This document shows, piece after piece, positions 5,246-5,842 of a stretch of 5,842 bases of DNA. Position 1 is the first letter of the stretch, and every line of letters starts with the position of its first letter. The notes under the pieces were generated by a model. It saw nothing but the letters and a program-made list of their open reading frames with translations. It was not told the DNA's origin and searched no databases. Origin of the DNA: Comamonadaceae bacterium (GTDB taxonomy: Bacteria > Pseudomonadota > Gammaproteobacteria > Burkholderiales > Burkholderiaceae_C); contig CANIDW010000109.1 of assembly GCA_947466165.1 (NCBI GenBank), positions 1-5,842 on the forward strand. Direction: 5' to 3'. Made by a program: the position numbers and the translations under genes.

Positions 5246-5842
5246 ATGCCCGCCATCTCATTTCAATCCGTTTCCAAAACATATCAGTCTTCGCGGGGTG
5301 CAGCTGGCGCGGCTGTGAAAGCGCTGGACCATGTCAGCTTTGACATCGAGCAGGGTGAATTTTTTGGCTTACTGGGCCCGAACGGGGCTGGTAAAACCAG
5401 CTTGATCAGTATCCTGGCCGGCCTGTCGCGCGCCACCGGTGGACGGGTGCTGGTGCACGGCAGCGACGTGGTCGCCGACTACGCATTGACCCGGCGACAG
5501 CTCGGGGTGGTGCCGCAAGAGCTGGTGTTCGACCCTTTTTTCACTGTGCGAGAGGCCTTGCGCATCCAGTCCGGCTATTTCGGTATCAAACGCAATGACG
5601 ACTGGATAGACGAGCTGCTGGCGAGCCTGGGCCTGACCGACAAGGCGCAGGCCAATATGCGACAGCTCTCCGGCGGCATGAAGCGGCGTGTGCTGGTGGC
5701 GCAGGCTTTGGTGCACAAGCCGCCGGTGATTGTGCTGGACGAGCCCACCGCCGGCGTTGATGTGGAGCTGCGTCAGACGCTCTGGCAGTTCATTGCCAAA
5801 CTCAACCGTCAGGGCAGTACCGTGTTGCTCACCACGCATTAC
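5246..5842 (+). CDS. ABC transporter ATP-binding protein, YadG-like, 5' part
   Basis: This is the ATPase of an ABC-2 type transporter, truncated by the right edge after 199 codons; relatives such as E. coli YadG have about 300 residues. All core motifs lie in the visible part: Walker A GPNGAGKTS (44-52), Q-loop Gln91, signature LSGGM (141-145), Walker B VIVLDEP with Asp165 and Glu166, D-loop GVD (170-172) and switch His198 in TTHY. LSGGMKRRVLVAQALVHKPPV and the DEPTAGVDVELR stretch are typical of the YadG/CcmA-like branch and differ from MlaF. It starts 46 bases after mlaB, apparently with its own promoter. From gene order I recall in related bacteria, a permease gene of YadH type should follow. 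The substrate is unknown; nothing here shows that it takes part in the Mla pathway. Confidence 0.88.
   Translation, partial: MPAISFQSVSKTYQSSRGAAGAAVKALDHVSFDIEQGEFFGLLGPNGAGKTSLISILAGLSRATGGRVLVHGSDVVADYALTRRQLGVVPQELVFDPFFTVREALRIQSGYFGIKRNDDWIDELLASLGLTDKAQANMRQLSGGMKRRVLVAQALVHKPPVIVLDEPTAGVDVELRQTLWQFIAKLNRQGSTVLLTTHY

Noticed and set aside
5369..5839. Minus-strand open frame (156 codons) near the right edge
   Set aside because: It is antisense to the YadG-like ATPase, whose full set of ABC motifs reads on the + strand through the window edge.
1..5842. Mobile elements, CRISPR arrays, tRNA or rRNA genes, or an undescribed defence or biosynthetic system
   Set aside because: Both strands were read; no direct-repeat arrays, transposase-like proteins, terminal repeats or tRNA-like folds were seen, and nearly all the sequence is explained by recognised housekeeping genes.

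Overview
The window looks like chromosomal DNA of a GC-rich betaproteobacterium, most likely Burkholderiales and probably the Comamonadaceae (Polaromonas/Rhodoferax-like). This rests on protein character and on gene order recalled from that group; no search was run. All genes read on the + strand, are tightly packed and look intact. There is no tRNA, rRNA, CRISPR array, insertion sequence or other sign of mobile DNA.

Layout. (1) 2-1000: the C-terminal two thirds of gltD, the small subunit of NADPH glutamate synthase, cut by the left edge. (2) 1001-1105: a structured gap with three inverted repeats: a perfect 12-bp stem with the gltD stop codon in its loop, an AT-rich palindrome beside a TTGACA box, and a GC-rich stem ending 9 bases before the next start codon. 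(3) 1106-5199: a complete Mla locus in the order mlaF-mlaE-mlaD-mlaA-mlaC-mlaB. Three junctions overlap by 1-4 bases (F/E, D/A, C/B), the A/C junction is a 32-base gap, and the E/D junction is a conspicuous 162-base gap. (4) 5246-5842: the first 199 codons of a YadG-like ABC transporter ATPase, open at the right edge, with a -10-like TAAAAT so close to the ATG that the mRNA may be leaderless.

How the genes work together. Mla keeps glycerophospholipids out of the outer leaflet of the outer membrane. MlaA is the outer-membrane lipoprotein, MlaC the periplasmic lipid carrier, and MlaF (ATPase), MlaE (permease), MlaD (MCE ring) and MlaB (STAS regulator) form the inner-membrane ABC complex. In E. 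coli mlaA lies apart from mlaFEDCB; here it sits between mlaD and mlaC, so the whole pathway is encoded in one run. The downstream ATPase is a different ABC family and probably pairs with a permease gene beyond the window.

No previously undescribed system was found. The points most worth a second look are regulatory: the stacked hairpins before mlaF, the 162-base gap inside the operon, and the possible leaderless promoter of the last gene.
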